From positions 62,001 to 126,000 of the forward strand of contig NZ_OY781470.1 in the NCBI RefSeq assembly GCF_963676935.1: a stretch of 64,000 nt of DNA. Direction: 5' to 3'. A model generated the notes under the pieces. The model had not been told where the DNA came from. It was given only the letters and a program-made list of their open reading frames with translations, and ran no database searches. How positions within the stretch are numbered: position 1 is the first letter of the stretch; every line of letters starts with the position of its first letter. Shown here in pieces: positions 35,407 to 43,369 of this stretch. Source of the stretch: Halarcobacter sp. GTDB taxonomy: Bacteria; Campylobacterota; Campylobacteria; Campylobacterales; Arcobacteraceae. Position numbers and translations under genes: made by a program.

Positions 35407-36547
35407 TTATAAATCCATATATAAATTATTAATAGAATAGTATATCAAAAAAATCTAAAATTAATTTTATTTTTTAAGTTTTTTTGTTGTGGGAGTATAG
35501 AGTATTAAATTTATTAAGTTTTATTGAATTAAATACAACTTATTCAATACTTTTTAGAGATAAATTATCTTTATGTACATAGATTAGAAAAATCAATATA
35601 ATAGTTACCATAATTAGATATAAAAGTATTCTAGGCTCGGCAAAGCAATTATTAATCTGCTTAGCAAGTGGTCACTTGATTTTCTTGCTGAGCCTAGAGT
35701 ATTTTTTGAGATTGATAATTGTATGCCGATAATTTATTCAAACTCAAAAGTCTCAAACATTATACATAATTTATAAAAATTTAGTTATTGATTTTTTATA
35801 TTTGGAAGGGGTAAATGAAGCTCCCTCTGTTTGGCGACTGAAGAGCTTCACTAAGATAAAATCTTATATTTTGTATTTTAACATAAACAAAATTTTTAAT
35901 CAACTCAATTGTTGAGAATAAAGTACTGCTTGTTAAAAAGATAGGCATATTCTCTTGTGTCTGACGAAGTAACCATCTACAAGGACAATTCTACTTAAGG
36001 GTATCTTGTATAAACGCCATTTGGTGAACAAATGAAAAAGAGACCGAAAATGTTCCATAACTATTTGGATTAAAACCTTTGAAAGGTGCATTGCGGACGT
36101 AGTGAGAGAGGAAACAATTGAAGCTAAAAAGATGGACTACATGCAGATATGGCGTAGTGTTTGATACTAGATTCTCAACCAAACTTGAGGTGTTTTTTCT
36201 AAGTCTAGTTATATAACTTTACATTGACCTACAAATCAATGATATAACTTATAACTATAATGATATGAAAAATATACAGTATCGCATTACCCACTATGAA
36301 GCCTCGCTAATATGAGCATGTAAAAGTATTAGCTAAAGTGTAAGTGATTCATTCCAAGGGTATTATTTTGGAAGTTTGGTTTATTAATCAGGCCAAATTT
36401 CTACAGCTTCAGAAGATTAAATCCAGGGTATATATTATTGTTTATTAATAATATAATATAATTTGAGTTATTATGGAACATAATTTAGTATAATTTAAAT
36501 TCATTTGACTATATACTGAAAATATAATAATTAGGTGGTTTGTAATA
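35407..36547. other. 1.1-kb non-coding region between divergent genes
   Basis: No convincing gene is present on either strand. It holds a 19-bp stem-loop at 35625-35703, a second perfect 8-bp hairpin TGAAGCTC/GAGCTTCA at 35816-35850, and GCTAATA/TATTAGC near 36308-36336. The patch 35940-36180 is less AT-rich than its surroundings without coding potential, which could mean structured RNA or a decayed element. Promoters for the defence operon (minus) and the 36548 gene (plus) must lie here. Confidence 0.4.
35625..35703. ncRNA. Long stem-loop, possible terminator or leader RNA
   Basis: AGTATTCTAGGCTCGGCAA (35625-35643) pairs along its full 19 nt with 35685-35703 if three G-U pairs are allowed. 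The 41-nt loop contains its own near-palindrome CAAGTGGTCACTTG (35665-35678). A T-run follows on the plus strand and a shorter one on the minus strand. It could be a bidirectional terminator or the structured leader of the defence operon. Confidence 0.45.
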
Positions 36548-37606
36548 GTGCTAGAAGATTTTAACAAAGAGTTTTGGAATATCTGGGGAATTGTAGGTAA
36601 TAGGCGAATATATACACATGAAGATGTTTTTAGGATTAAAAGTTCATGGAGAGAATCTATAAAAAGAAATTTTTTTAAATTTTTGAATAAAGAAAAAATT
36701 TCAAATAGAACTTTTATTCAAATTTTATATAATGAACCAAATACATTCTATTTACTTTTTGAAAATCTTTTAAATAATCAAAAAAACAATCTTTTTTATG
36801 TCAAAGAACTGAATAATATATCTTTTAGTTTTAAGTTCTGTCAGATTTTTAATGTATATGATAATAATACTATCATTGATTTAATCTCATTTCAAATAGC
36901 ATATATAGTAGAACATATGAAAACTACAAAGATTGATGTTAAATTATTTGATGAGACTATAAAAACCAAATCTTTAATACATTATATAGAGCAATTAAAA
37001 ATCAAAAAGAATAAAAATACATATGGAATAGCAAGAGAACTTTCTTTAATTCATAATAATCTATTAAGAGATATAAAAAAGAGAGGATATAAAACAGCTA
37101 TTAAAGAAATGAAAGAGGATGAAAGCTTTGGATCTACGTTTGAAAAAGATATTTCAACTTGGAAAAAAGGGAAATTGCCAGGTTTTTTCAAATTGTTAGT
37201 TTTATCAGTTGCCTTATTTGAAAATTATCCTAAGGAAGAAAGGTTTGCAAGTTTTTTATTACTTTTAATAGCAAGAGGATTGTTATATATAAAAGACTCA
37301 TATAAGATAAATGTAGATATTGAGAATAGATTTATTAAAAAGTATTCTTTCTTTCGAGAAGAGTTAAGTTCTCTTTTTAAAGATAAGTCCTTTGACGAAA
37401 TAGATCGGTTACAAAAAAAATATTGTATAAGTTTTGAAAAAATATTTGGAGAATTAGACACTGAAATTACTATTAATATGAATGATTTGATGAAGAATAT
37501 ATATCCTTTTTTTCAAAATAAAATAGATGCTTTGAATATAAATGATAGTATGCAAGATAAAATGAATGATTTTGTAAAAAGTGAAAATATAAAGTTTCAC
37601 TATTAG
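36548..37606 (+). CDS. Hypothetical island protein
   Basis: A 352-aa protein rich in Lys, Asn, Phe and Ile, predicted helical, without signal peptide, membrane helix or known catalytic motif. GTG 36548 is chosen because AGGTGG lies about 10 bp upstream and no nearby ATG exists. It is divergent from the GHKL-Z1 operon across 1.1 kb and is followed by a 27-aa peptide gene. It might be a regulator or accessory defence protein, but nothing in the sequence shows it. Confidence 0.5.
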   Translation: MLEDFNKEFWNIWGIVGNRRIYTHEDVFRIKSSWRESIKRNFFKFLNKEKISNRTFIQILYNEPNTFYLLFENLLNNQKNNLFYVKELNNISFSFKFCQIFNVYDNNTIIDLISFQIAYIVEHMKTTKIDVKLFDETIKTKSLIHYIEQLKIKKNKNTYGIARELSLIHNNLLRDIKKRGYKTAIKEMKEDESFGSTFEKDISTWKKGKLPGFFKLLVLSVALFENYPKEERFASFLLLLIARGLLYIKDSYKINVDIENRFIKKYSFFREELSSLFKDKSFDEIDRLQKKYCISFEKIFGELDTEITINMNDLMKNIYPFFQNKIDALNINDSMQDKMNDFVKSENIKFHY

Positions 37607-37694
37607 AGTAATTTTTATTTTTAAAGATAATATATAATTTTTTATACTCTTTTTTGATTAAAAGTAGTAAAAAATTTTATTTAAGGGATAAATC

Positions 37695-37778
37695 ATGTCA
37701 AAACCAAGACCTTTTAATGGACCTAGTACAACTGGAAAACCATCTGGAAAAGGAAGAGGTAATAACCCTTCCAAATAG
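37695..37778 (+). CDS. 27-aa Gly/Pro/Lys-rich micropeptide
   Basis: ATG 37695 to TAG 37776, with AAGGGA ending 7 bp upstream of the start. The product begins MSKPRPFNGPSTTGKPSG and continues KGRGNNPSK, and is basic and disordered. It is followed within 2 bp by a perfect terminator hairpin, which supports it as a real transcription unit. Its position between cargo and integrase suggests an island maintenance or integrase accessory role. Confidence 0.5.
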   Translation: MSKPRPFNGPSTTGKPSGKGRGNNPSK

Positions 37779-37780
37779 TT

Positions 37781-37815
37781 AAATAATTCCTAGTATATTA
37801 TACTAGGAATTATTT
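37781..37815. terminator. Bidirectional terminator, perfect 17-bp inverted repeat
   Basis: AAATAATTCCTAGTATA (37781-37797) is exactly inverted at 37799-37815 with a single central base. Both arms begin or end in A/T runs, so it can stop transcripts of the micropeptide (plus) and the integrase (minus), whose stop codon overlaps its last base. Confidence 0.85.
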
Positions 37816-38936
37816 CAAAAGTTTAAATTGCTTATTGCATCTTTACCACTATCAGGAGATAACTTAGCATATCTAAGAGTCATTTTTATATCACTATGAT
37901 TCATAAGTTTTTGTATGGTAAAAATAGGGGTTCCATTAATAGCAAGATGTGATGCAAAAGTATGCCTAAGAGTATGAACCACCGCTCTATTCTTTCTATC
38001 TTCTTTATCTAGTCCTTCATTAAATAGTTTATTTAAAATATCTAACATTTGTCTTTGTATTGTTGTTGGTTTGTCTGAAAATATTCTATCATTGAAATTT
38101 AGGTTTTCACACCATTTCTCAAGTAAAATAGTAAGTTCTTTGGTTAAAAAACTTTTATATGATATTCTTCCTTCCTGATCTTTTTTTAAATCATATAAAG
38201 TAATAAGTTGATTACTAAAATCTATATCTTTTTTAGAAATATATAGAATTGAAGCTAATCTTGTTCCTGTTGTTAAAGCAATTTTTGTAAATAAAAAAAG
38301 TCTTGGATTATCTTCTAGATATTTGTATAATTTATTTATCTCTTCTAATGTCAAATATCGATCTCTAGTGTTTCTGATTGATTCTAGTTCAATATACTTA
38401 ATATAGTTGTTTTTTAATAGCTCTTCTTTAATTGCAAAACTAGTAATAGATTTAAGAATGGTAAGTATATTATGAACAGTTTTATCTGATAAAGGCAATA
38501 GCTTTTGGTTTTTTGACTCTTTTATTTTCGTTTGAAGTTTTCGAATATCTTCCTTTGTAATACTTTCAAGATCTTTTTCATAAAAAAAGGGTTTAAGATG
38601 TTTTTTAAACGTAGAATAATCACTATCTTTGCTTTTCCCTTCTTTTCTCGTTTTAAAATACTTTTCTTGAATATCATCTAATAATACTTTTTTAGCTTTT
38701 TTATTCTTCGCTGCAGCAGGTGGCTCTTCACCTAGTCTTATTTTAGTAATGATTTCATTTCTTTTCTGATAGCAATAGTTTTCTCTAATCCCTTCTGAAA
38801 ATTTACCTAGTTTAATTTCTTTTGTCTTGTTATTTAAATCTTTATATGTGATATAATAAGTTTTGTCAGGTTTTCCATTTGAAATAGATTCTCTATAATA
38901 TACGCCAGTTTTAGAAGTTTTTATTCTTTTATTCAT
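37815..38936 (-). CDS. int: Island integrase, tyrosine recombinase
   Basis: This 373-aa protein has an N-terminal arm-binding domain (residues 1-65, GVYYRESISNGKPDKTYYITY), a core-binding domain (85-185) and a catalytic domain with R226 (TTGTRLAS), H321-x-x-R324 (HTLRHTF), H347 (MNHSDIK) and nucleophile Y356. Length and domains are those of P4/Tn916-type integrases that insert into tRNA 3' ends. It lies 167 bp from attR and has a putative arm site directly upstream, consistent with autoregulation. It probably catalyses integration into and excision from tRNA-Arg. Confidence 0.95.
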   Translation of the reverse strand: MNKRIKTSKTGVYYRESISNGKPDKTYYITYKDLNNKTKEIKLGKFSEGIRENYCYQKRNEIITKIRLGEEPPAAAKNKKAKKVLLDDIQEKYFKTRKEGKSKDSDYSTFKKHLKPFFYEKDLESITKEDIRKLQTKIKESKNQKLLPLSDKTVHNILTILKSITSFAIKEELLKNNYIKYIELESIRNTRDRYLTLEEINKLYKYLEDNPRLFLFTKIALTTGTRLASILYISKKDIDFSNQLITLYDLKKDQEGRISYKSFLTKELTILLEKWCENLNFNDRIFSDKPTTIQRQMLDILNKLFNEGLDKEDRKNRAVVHTLRHTFASHLAINGTPIFTIQKLMNHSDIKMTLRYAKLSPDSGKDAISNLNF

Positions 38937-38957
38937 GAGGATATTATATCATAATCT

Positions 38958-38975
38958 TTCCAACCTATTTCCAAC
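38958..38975. promoter_or_regulatory. Putative integrase arm site, right
   Basis: Identical to 13902-13919 (two TTCCAAC units spaced one helical turn). It lies 22 bp upstream of the integrase start codon and about 130 bp inside attR, so occupancy could also repress the integrase promoter. Confidence 0.6.
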
Positions 38976-38986
38976 CTGATAATAGA

Positions 38987-39087
38987 TTTAATTGAATTTT
39001 TTAGTTTTTATTGAATTTTATTAAAATCTTAAAAGCTCTATTTTTAGGGACCTTGAAGGGTATTTAATTTTTTACATTTTATTGAAT
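38987..39087 (+). repeat. Three 11-bp direct repeats next to attR
   Basis: TTT(A/T)ATTGAAT occurs at 38987, 39006 and 39077, between the arm site and attR. They may be additional integrase, excisionase or IHF-type sites; AT-richness makes chance repeats possible. Confidence 0.4.
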
Positions 39088-39102
39088 ATTATATAAAATA
39101 AA

Positions 39103-39150
39103 GTTTCGGCCCCGGTGGTTGTGGGTTTGAATCCTACCAGGCGTGCCATT
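39103..39150 (+). repeat. attR: displaced tRNA-Arg 3' end
   Basis: Forty-seven of 48 bases match attL at 13786-13833. The T-loop here reads TTTGA instead of TTCGA, consistent with a displaced, non-functional tRNA 3' fragment. Confidence 0.95.
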
Positions 39151-39191
39151 ATTATCATATATTACATAAATTCTCAAATTTATATAAAAAA

Positions 39192-40376
39192 TCAACTATT
39201 ATTTTTAATATTAGAATTTTTCAAAATAATAAAGCCTATCATTGCAGATAGTATTGAACCTATAAATATTGCAATTTTATTGAGGTCTGAAATATAATTA
39301 TATCCTTCAAAAGCTAGGGTATCGACAAAGATACACATTGTAAATCCTACTCCTGTTAAGATTGCTGCTCCGTAGATATGCATCCAGTTTGACAGGGCGG
39401 GTAGTTTTGATATTTTTAGTTTTACACAAAAGTATGTAAATAAAAATACACCTAACTGTTTTCCTATAAACAGACCAAAGATTATCCCTAAAGATAAGTT
39501 TGTGGTTAGGTTTTTTAAGGTTAGTTCACTTAAGTCAATTCCTGTATTTAAAAAAATAAATAGTGGAAGAATGTAGTAATTTACCCAAAATCTACTATGG
39601 TGTTCTAATATTTTTGAAGGGGAAGTTTCTTTATTTTGGTTAGTTTTACTTTTTAGAGGTACTGCAAAGGCCAAAATGATTCCAGCTAGTGTTGCATGAA
39701 TACCTGAGTTTAAAATAAAAAACCATAAAAAGATTCCAACAAGAAAATAAAAGCCTAATTTTTTGACTTCAAAATAGTTTAATAAAAATAAAATAACAAT
39801 TGAAAAAAAAGCAAAAACTAAAGATGAAAGAGAGAGTTCTGAACTATAAAATAGTGCAATAATCAAAATAGCACCAATATCATCAAAAACAGCGAGTGTC
39901 ATTAAAAATATTTTTAATGAAGTGGGGATTTTATTTCCCAATATTGTTAAAAGTATTAAAACAAAAGCAATATCAGTTGCAGTTGGTATAGCCCAACCTT
40001 TTAAGGCAATTTGATCTCCAAAATTAAAAAAAATAAACAATATTGCAGGGAAAATCATACCACCTAATGCTGCGATTGCAGGTAGTGCTACTTTCGATGC
40101 AGAAGATAAGTGACCAGTCAATAATTCTCTTTTTATTTCTAAACCTATTAGAAGAAAGAAAATTGACATTAGACCATTATTTACCCATTGTATTACGGTT
40201 CTTTTGATTAAAAATAGATTAGAAAATTCTATAGAGATTTGAGTATTTAAAAAATTCTTATAAGATGGTTCAAAAGTGGAGTTTTTTAAACTTATAGCTA
40301 ATAAAATCATTGATATGAGTAAAACTCCTGAAAACAATTCTTTATTTAAATATTTAGCAATAATTGTTTTCATCAT
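39192..40376 (-). CDS. nhaA: Na+/H+ antiporter NhaA
   Basis: This 394-aa inner-membrane protein has about twelve helices. NhaA features include GLEIKRELLTGHLS, AIPTATDIAFVL and LAVFDDIGAIL, which carries the paired aspartates for ion transport. It exchanges Na+ for H+ for pH and salt homeostasis. It lies 13 bp after the GTPase gene and is the last gene of a minus-strand run starting at 44755. Its stop is 41 bp from attR. Confidence 0.95.
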   Translation of the reverse strand: MMKTIIAKYLNKELFSGVLLISMILLAISLKNSTFEPSYKNFLNTQISIEFSNLFLIKRTVIQWVNNGLMSIFFLLIGLEIKRELLTGHLSSASKVALPAIAALGGMIFPAILFIFFNFGDQIALKGWAIPTATDIAFVLILLTILGNKIPTSLKIFLMTLAVFDDIGAILIIALFYSSELSLSSLVFAFFSIVILFLLNYFEVKKLGFYFLVGIFLWFFILNSGIHATLAGIILAFAVPLKSKTNQNKETSPSKILEHHSRFWVNYYILPLFIFLNTGIDLSELTLKNLTTNLSLGIIFGLFIGKQLGVFLFTYFCVKLKISKLPALSNWMHIYGAAILTGVGFTMCIFVDTLAFEGYNYISDLNKIAIFIGSILSAMIGFIILKNSNIKNNS

Positions 40377-40389
40377 AAACCTCTTTTCT

Positions 40390-42168
40390 TTATGCTACTA
40401 GTTCAGAAAAATCTTGGATTTTTTCTCCTATAAAGATTAAAAATTTTTCTTTTTTTGTACCATCTTCTATCTCTTTGATATCATAAAAACCGTTTACATA
40501 TTGAACTACATATTGTGAAGTAAAGTTTTGAAACTCGACGATACCTTTTACTCTTAATATATTTTTTGGAATATTTTTGAGTATTTTTTCAAACTCTTCT
40601 CTATTTAGTTTTTTATCTACAGATTTTTTTATACTTGAGATATTGTCCTCTAAGTGAGTTCTAAAAACTGTGCTTTCTTCATTAAACTCAGTTGAGATAT
40701 GATTTGTACTATTGCTTAAGTGAGCTTGGTTTGTAACTTCATTTGGATTGATATTACAGTTAACAGTTTTTATTACTGCTGCACATCTATTTTGTAGGTT
40801 GATTTCATTTTCTATTTTTTCAAGTTGATCTTTACTCAATAAATCGATTTTATTTAATAAAATAACATCTGCAGCTCTCACTTGATCTTTAAATACTAGA
40901 TAAGAAGAGTTTAGTTTTTCGTAACTATTTGCATCAACTATTGTAATAATAGAATCAAACTCTATTAGATCACCTAATTGATCAATTTCACTTAAAAGAT
41001 TAAAAGGATTTGCAACACCTGTTGTTTCTAAAATTATAGTATCTGGTATTCTTTTATCAAATAATGTAGTAATTGCACTTCTTAGTTGTCCTGCCATTGA
41101 ACAACAAACACATCCTTCATCTATCTCGACAATATTGTAATCATAATTTAAAAGTTTCCCATCTAATCCAGTTTTACCTATTTCATTTTGAATAATACCA
41201 ATAAATCTGGAGTTTTGATTTTCAAATTCAATAAAATTTTGTAAGAAATTTGTTTTCCCTGAACCCAAAAAACCAGTTACTACAATCAGTTTTGGTTTTA
41301 AAGAATTTGTTTGTTTATTTATAAAGCTTTTCAAATCCAAATCAAGTTTGCTCCAAGTACCAGATAACAAAAGTTTGTGAAGTATTGAATGATCTTTATT
41401 TATGTTTATATTTTTATTATCATTATAATCAATTGTAAATTCAAGTTTAGTGATATTTGTATCTTCTTTTTTACTTTGAATCCCTTCTTTATCATAAACA
41501 ATTGCGTTAACTTTAGTTTTTTTAAGTTTTAAATCAACGGGTGCTTTTTTAATAATTCTAGTAAGCAGAGTATTGAAAAAATTGAAAAAAGGTAAAATAA
41601 ATTTAAAAGATGGGAAGTTTTTATCTATGCTATTGGGCGATATAATATATTTGTTATTTGTTAAGTTATTAATATCTTCAATTCCATCTTTTGTATATGT
41701 TTTGATTCTATTTAAAACTTTATATTTTATTTGAAAATTTTTTTCATTTTTTGGAATATTTAATATAAGTTTTGCAATTTTAAAGTTTAAATATACTTCT
41801 AAAAAAGATGAGAAACCTTTTACTTTTTCAATAAACTGCTCACTATTTACTATATACTCCTCTATTAAAGAGGAGTTTTGTAACTCTTTTTCATTTGGTG
41901 AGGGAAAATAGTAAATATCAAAAACTGATTCATAACTATCATCTTTTTCTGTAGCTTGACTTTGAATCAAACCATAAATTCCCTCTTTAGAGTCAAACTT
42001 CAAAGTCCAACACTCTTGTGAATCATTGTATTGATGCATCCCTTTATATCCAGTAATTTTTTTTAATATAGGATCATAATTTGCTTTAATAAGAAATGCT
42101 CTCATAAGTGAGTCAAAATCTTTTTGTGTACCATTAAAATCTAATGGATAAAAATCTTTTAGTTTCAT
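40390..42168 (-). CDS. CobW/COG0523 GTPase with long N-terminal extension
   Basis: This 592-aa protein has a G3E GTPase domain starting near residue 293: P-loop GFLGSGKT (299-306), metal-binding CVCC (353-356) and the NKID motif in LLNKIDLL. A short CobW C-terminal domain follows. The first 290 residues form an additional domain with no similarity I recognise, making the protein about twice the usual length of about 330. COG0523 members act as metallochaperones. Its neighbours are a Tat-exported metallohydrolase and a membrane protein, so it may deliver metal to one of them. AAAGGAG precedes the start. Confidence 0.85.
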   Translation of the reverse strand: MKLKDFYPLDFNGTQKDFDSLMRAFLIKANYDPILKKITGYKGMHQYNDSQECWTLKFDSKEGIYGLIQSQATEKDDSYESVFDIYYFPSPNEKELQNSSLIEEYIVNSEQFIEKVKGFSSFLEVYLNFKIAKLILNIPKNEKNFQIKYKVLNRIKTYTKDGIEDINNLTNNKYIISPNSIDKNFPSFKFILPFFNFFNTLLTRIIKKAPVDLKLKKTKVNAIVYDKEGIQSKKEDTNITKLEFTIDYNDNKNININKDHSILHKLLLSGTWSKLDLDLKSFINKQTNSLKPKLIVVTGFLGSGKTNFLQNFIEFENQNSRFIGIIQNEIGKTGLDGKLLNYDYNIVEIDEGCVCCSMAGQLRSAITTLFDKRIPDTIILETTGVANPFNLLSEIDQLGDLIEFDSIITIVDANSYEKLNSSYLVFKDQVRAADVILLNKIDLLSKDQLEKIENEINLQNRCAAVIKTVNCNINPNEVTNQAHLSNSTNHISTEFNEESTVFRTHLEDNISSIKKSVDKKLNREEFEKILKNIPKNILRVKGIVEFQNFTSQYVVQYVNGFYDIKEIEDGTKKEKFLIFIGEKIQDFSELVA

Positions 42169-42197
42169 CGTTGACTCCTTTTATTTGATGTGATTAC

Positions 42198-43358
42198 TTA
42201 TCCAAAAGTAATCACATCTCCATTACCTAAATAGGCTTTACTTTTAGATTTATACTGTGCAGTACCTTTTACGATTGGATAACCTGCTCGTATAAATTTT
42301 TCTGCTGTTAACAATCCTGTACAGTGATTACATCCAATTTTCTCAAAATTCCATTTATTTAAAGAGATAACTAAATCATCATATTTTGGATCCCAGTCAT
42401 CAAATGGAGAGATATGTAAACCTCCATAGATTCCATACATTTTATCATTGTCATATTTTAGTTCTTTGTATGCTGTATTCGCAAATTTGATAATACCTTG
42501 GTGGCAACACCCTGTGATGCTAACCAAACCTTTATCTTTTACATTTGCAAAAATAGATTGTTCACCAAAAACTCTACAAATAATTGGTACATCAAAAACA
42601 TAAGTTACTAACCCAGGTTCTAATTCATAAAGACCAGTTTTTGCAACTTCTAATTCCCCTTTATGTCCAGAGTCTTTTATATATTGTAAACCCTCTTTAT
42701 AAAATCCTTCAGGAATTATTACTTTTAGATTAGGATTATATTTCATTGCAACAGGAAATCCCCAAAAGTGATCAAAGTGTTCATGTGAGATTATTAAAGT
42801 ATCTATCTCACCACTTTCTAGCATTTTATCAATACCCTCTCTTTTAAAAGATTCATCCATCCATTTGTATGACCATCCAACATCTAGAAGATATTTTTTT
42901 CTTGTACCATCTAGTCTTTCTACATCAATTAAAGCTGCAAAACCACCTGCATTTTCAGGACTTACAGAATTTTTTTCTATGATTTCCCAAGCTTCATCTA
43001 ATTTTTCTGGAAGTAGATGTTTGATTTTTGCAATCCCTTTATCATAACTTCCTTTTGCTAAACCTGTTCCATCTCCAAATGGCGGCCAGTTAAAGTCATA
43101 TTGATTAACTAGCAAGCCTCCAGCTCCTTTAATATCTCCCATTAAAGTTGCATTGTCAAACCAACTTGTTTCACTTATATTGGTTACTTTTACACTTTTT
43201 ATGCTACCAAAATCAGTCATCTTTCTTTCCAAGTCTGGAAAGAATATATCTCTCATTGGAGAATAAGAGAATATACCCATTGCCGCAAGTGCACCTAATC
43301 CTAATCCAGTTGCTGAACCTTTTATAAAGTCCCTTCTTGATTCATTATTAGTTTTCAT
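42198..43358 (-). CDS. Tat-exported metallo-beta-lactamase-fold hydrolase
   Basis: This 386-aa protein has a twin-arginine signal SRRDFIKG (residues 7-14) followed by a hydrophobic segment, so it is exported folded, presumably with metal bound. The MBL motif is SHEHFDHFWG (H192, H194, D196, H197), with further ligands in GCCHQGI and GGLHISP. It resembles the MBL subgroup annotated as dihydropterin phosphate synthase-like. The substrate is unknown. Strong AAAGGAGGATAAG ribosome site, 11 bp from the membrane protein gene. Confidence 0.85.
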   Translation of the reverse strand: MKTNNESRRDFIKGSATGLGLGALAAMGIFSYSPMRDIFFPDLERKMTDFGSIKSVKVTNISETSWFDNATLMGDIKGAGGLLVNQYDFNWPPFGDGTGLAKGSYDKGIAKIKHLLPEKLDEAWEIIEKNSVSPENAGGFAALIDVERLDGTRKKYLLDVGWSYKWMDESFKREGIDKMLESGEIDTLIISHEHFDHFWGFPVAMKYNPNLKVIIPEGFYKEGLQYIKDSGHKGELEVAKTGLYELEPGLVTYVFDVPIICRVFGEQSIFANVKDKGLVSITGCCHQGIIKFANTAYKELKYDNDKMYGIYGGLHISPFDDWDPKYDDLVISLNKWNFEKIGCNHCTGLLTAEKFIRAGYPIVKGTAQYKSKSKAYLGNGDVITFG

Positions 43359-43369
43359 CTTATCCTCCT

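Larger units (their letters stand above)
13786..39150. mobile_element. 25.4-kb genomic island integrated in tRNA-Arg
   Basis: The island is bounded by a 48-bp direct repeat of the tRNA 3' half (13786-13833 and 39103-39150; one mismatch). A P4-type tyrosine integrase lies just inside the right end, and a CI-like repressor just inside the left. An 18-bp sequence containing two TTCCAAC units is present near both ends in the same orientation, as expected of integrase arm sites. The cargo is a Fic protein, small membrane proteins, two further recombinases and a large restriction/defence block. No conjugation, relaxase or phage structural genes were seen, so transfer would need a helper. Confidence 0.92.

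Noticed and set aside
35991-36182. 63-codon minus-strand open frame in the non-coding region
   Set aside because: No ribosome site, composition unlike island proteins (His/Phe/Ser-rich), and it lies in a patch with structured-RNA character; probably a chance frame.
35407-36547. Retron or group II intron
   Set aside because: No reverse transcriptase in the window and no recognisable intron domain V; hairpins alone are not enough.
13786-39150. Possibility that the island is a prophage or an ICE
   Set aside because: A CI-like repressor and an integrase are present, but no capsid, tail, terminase, relaxase or type IV secretion genes were seen.
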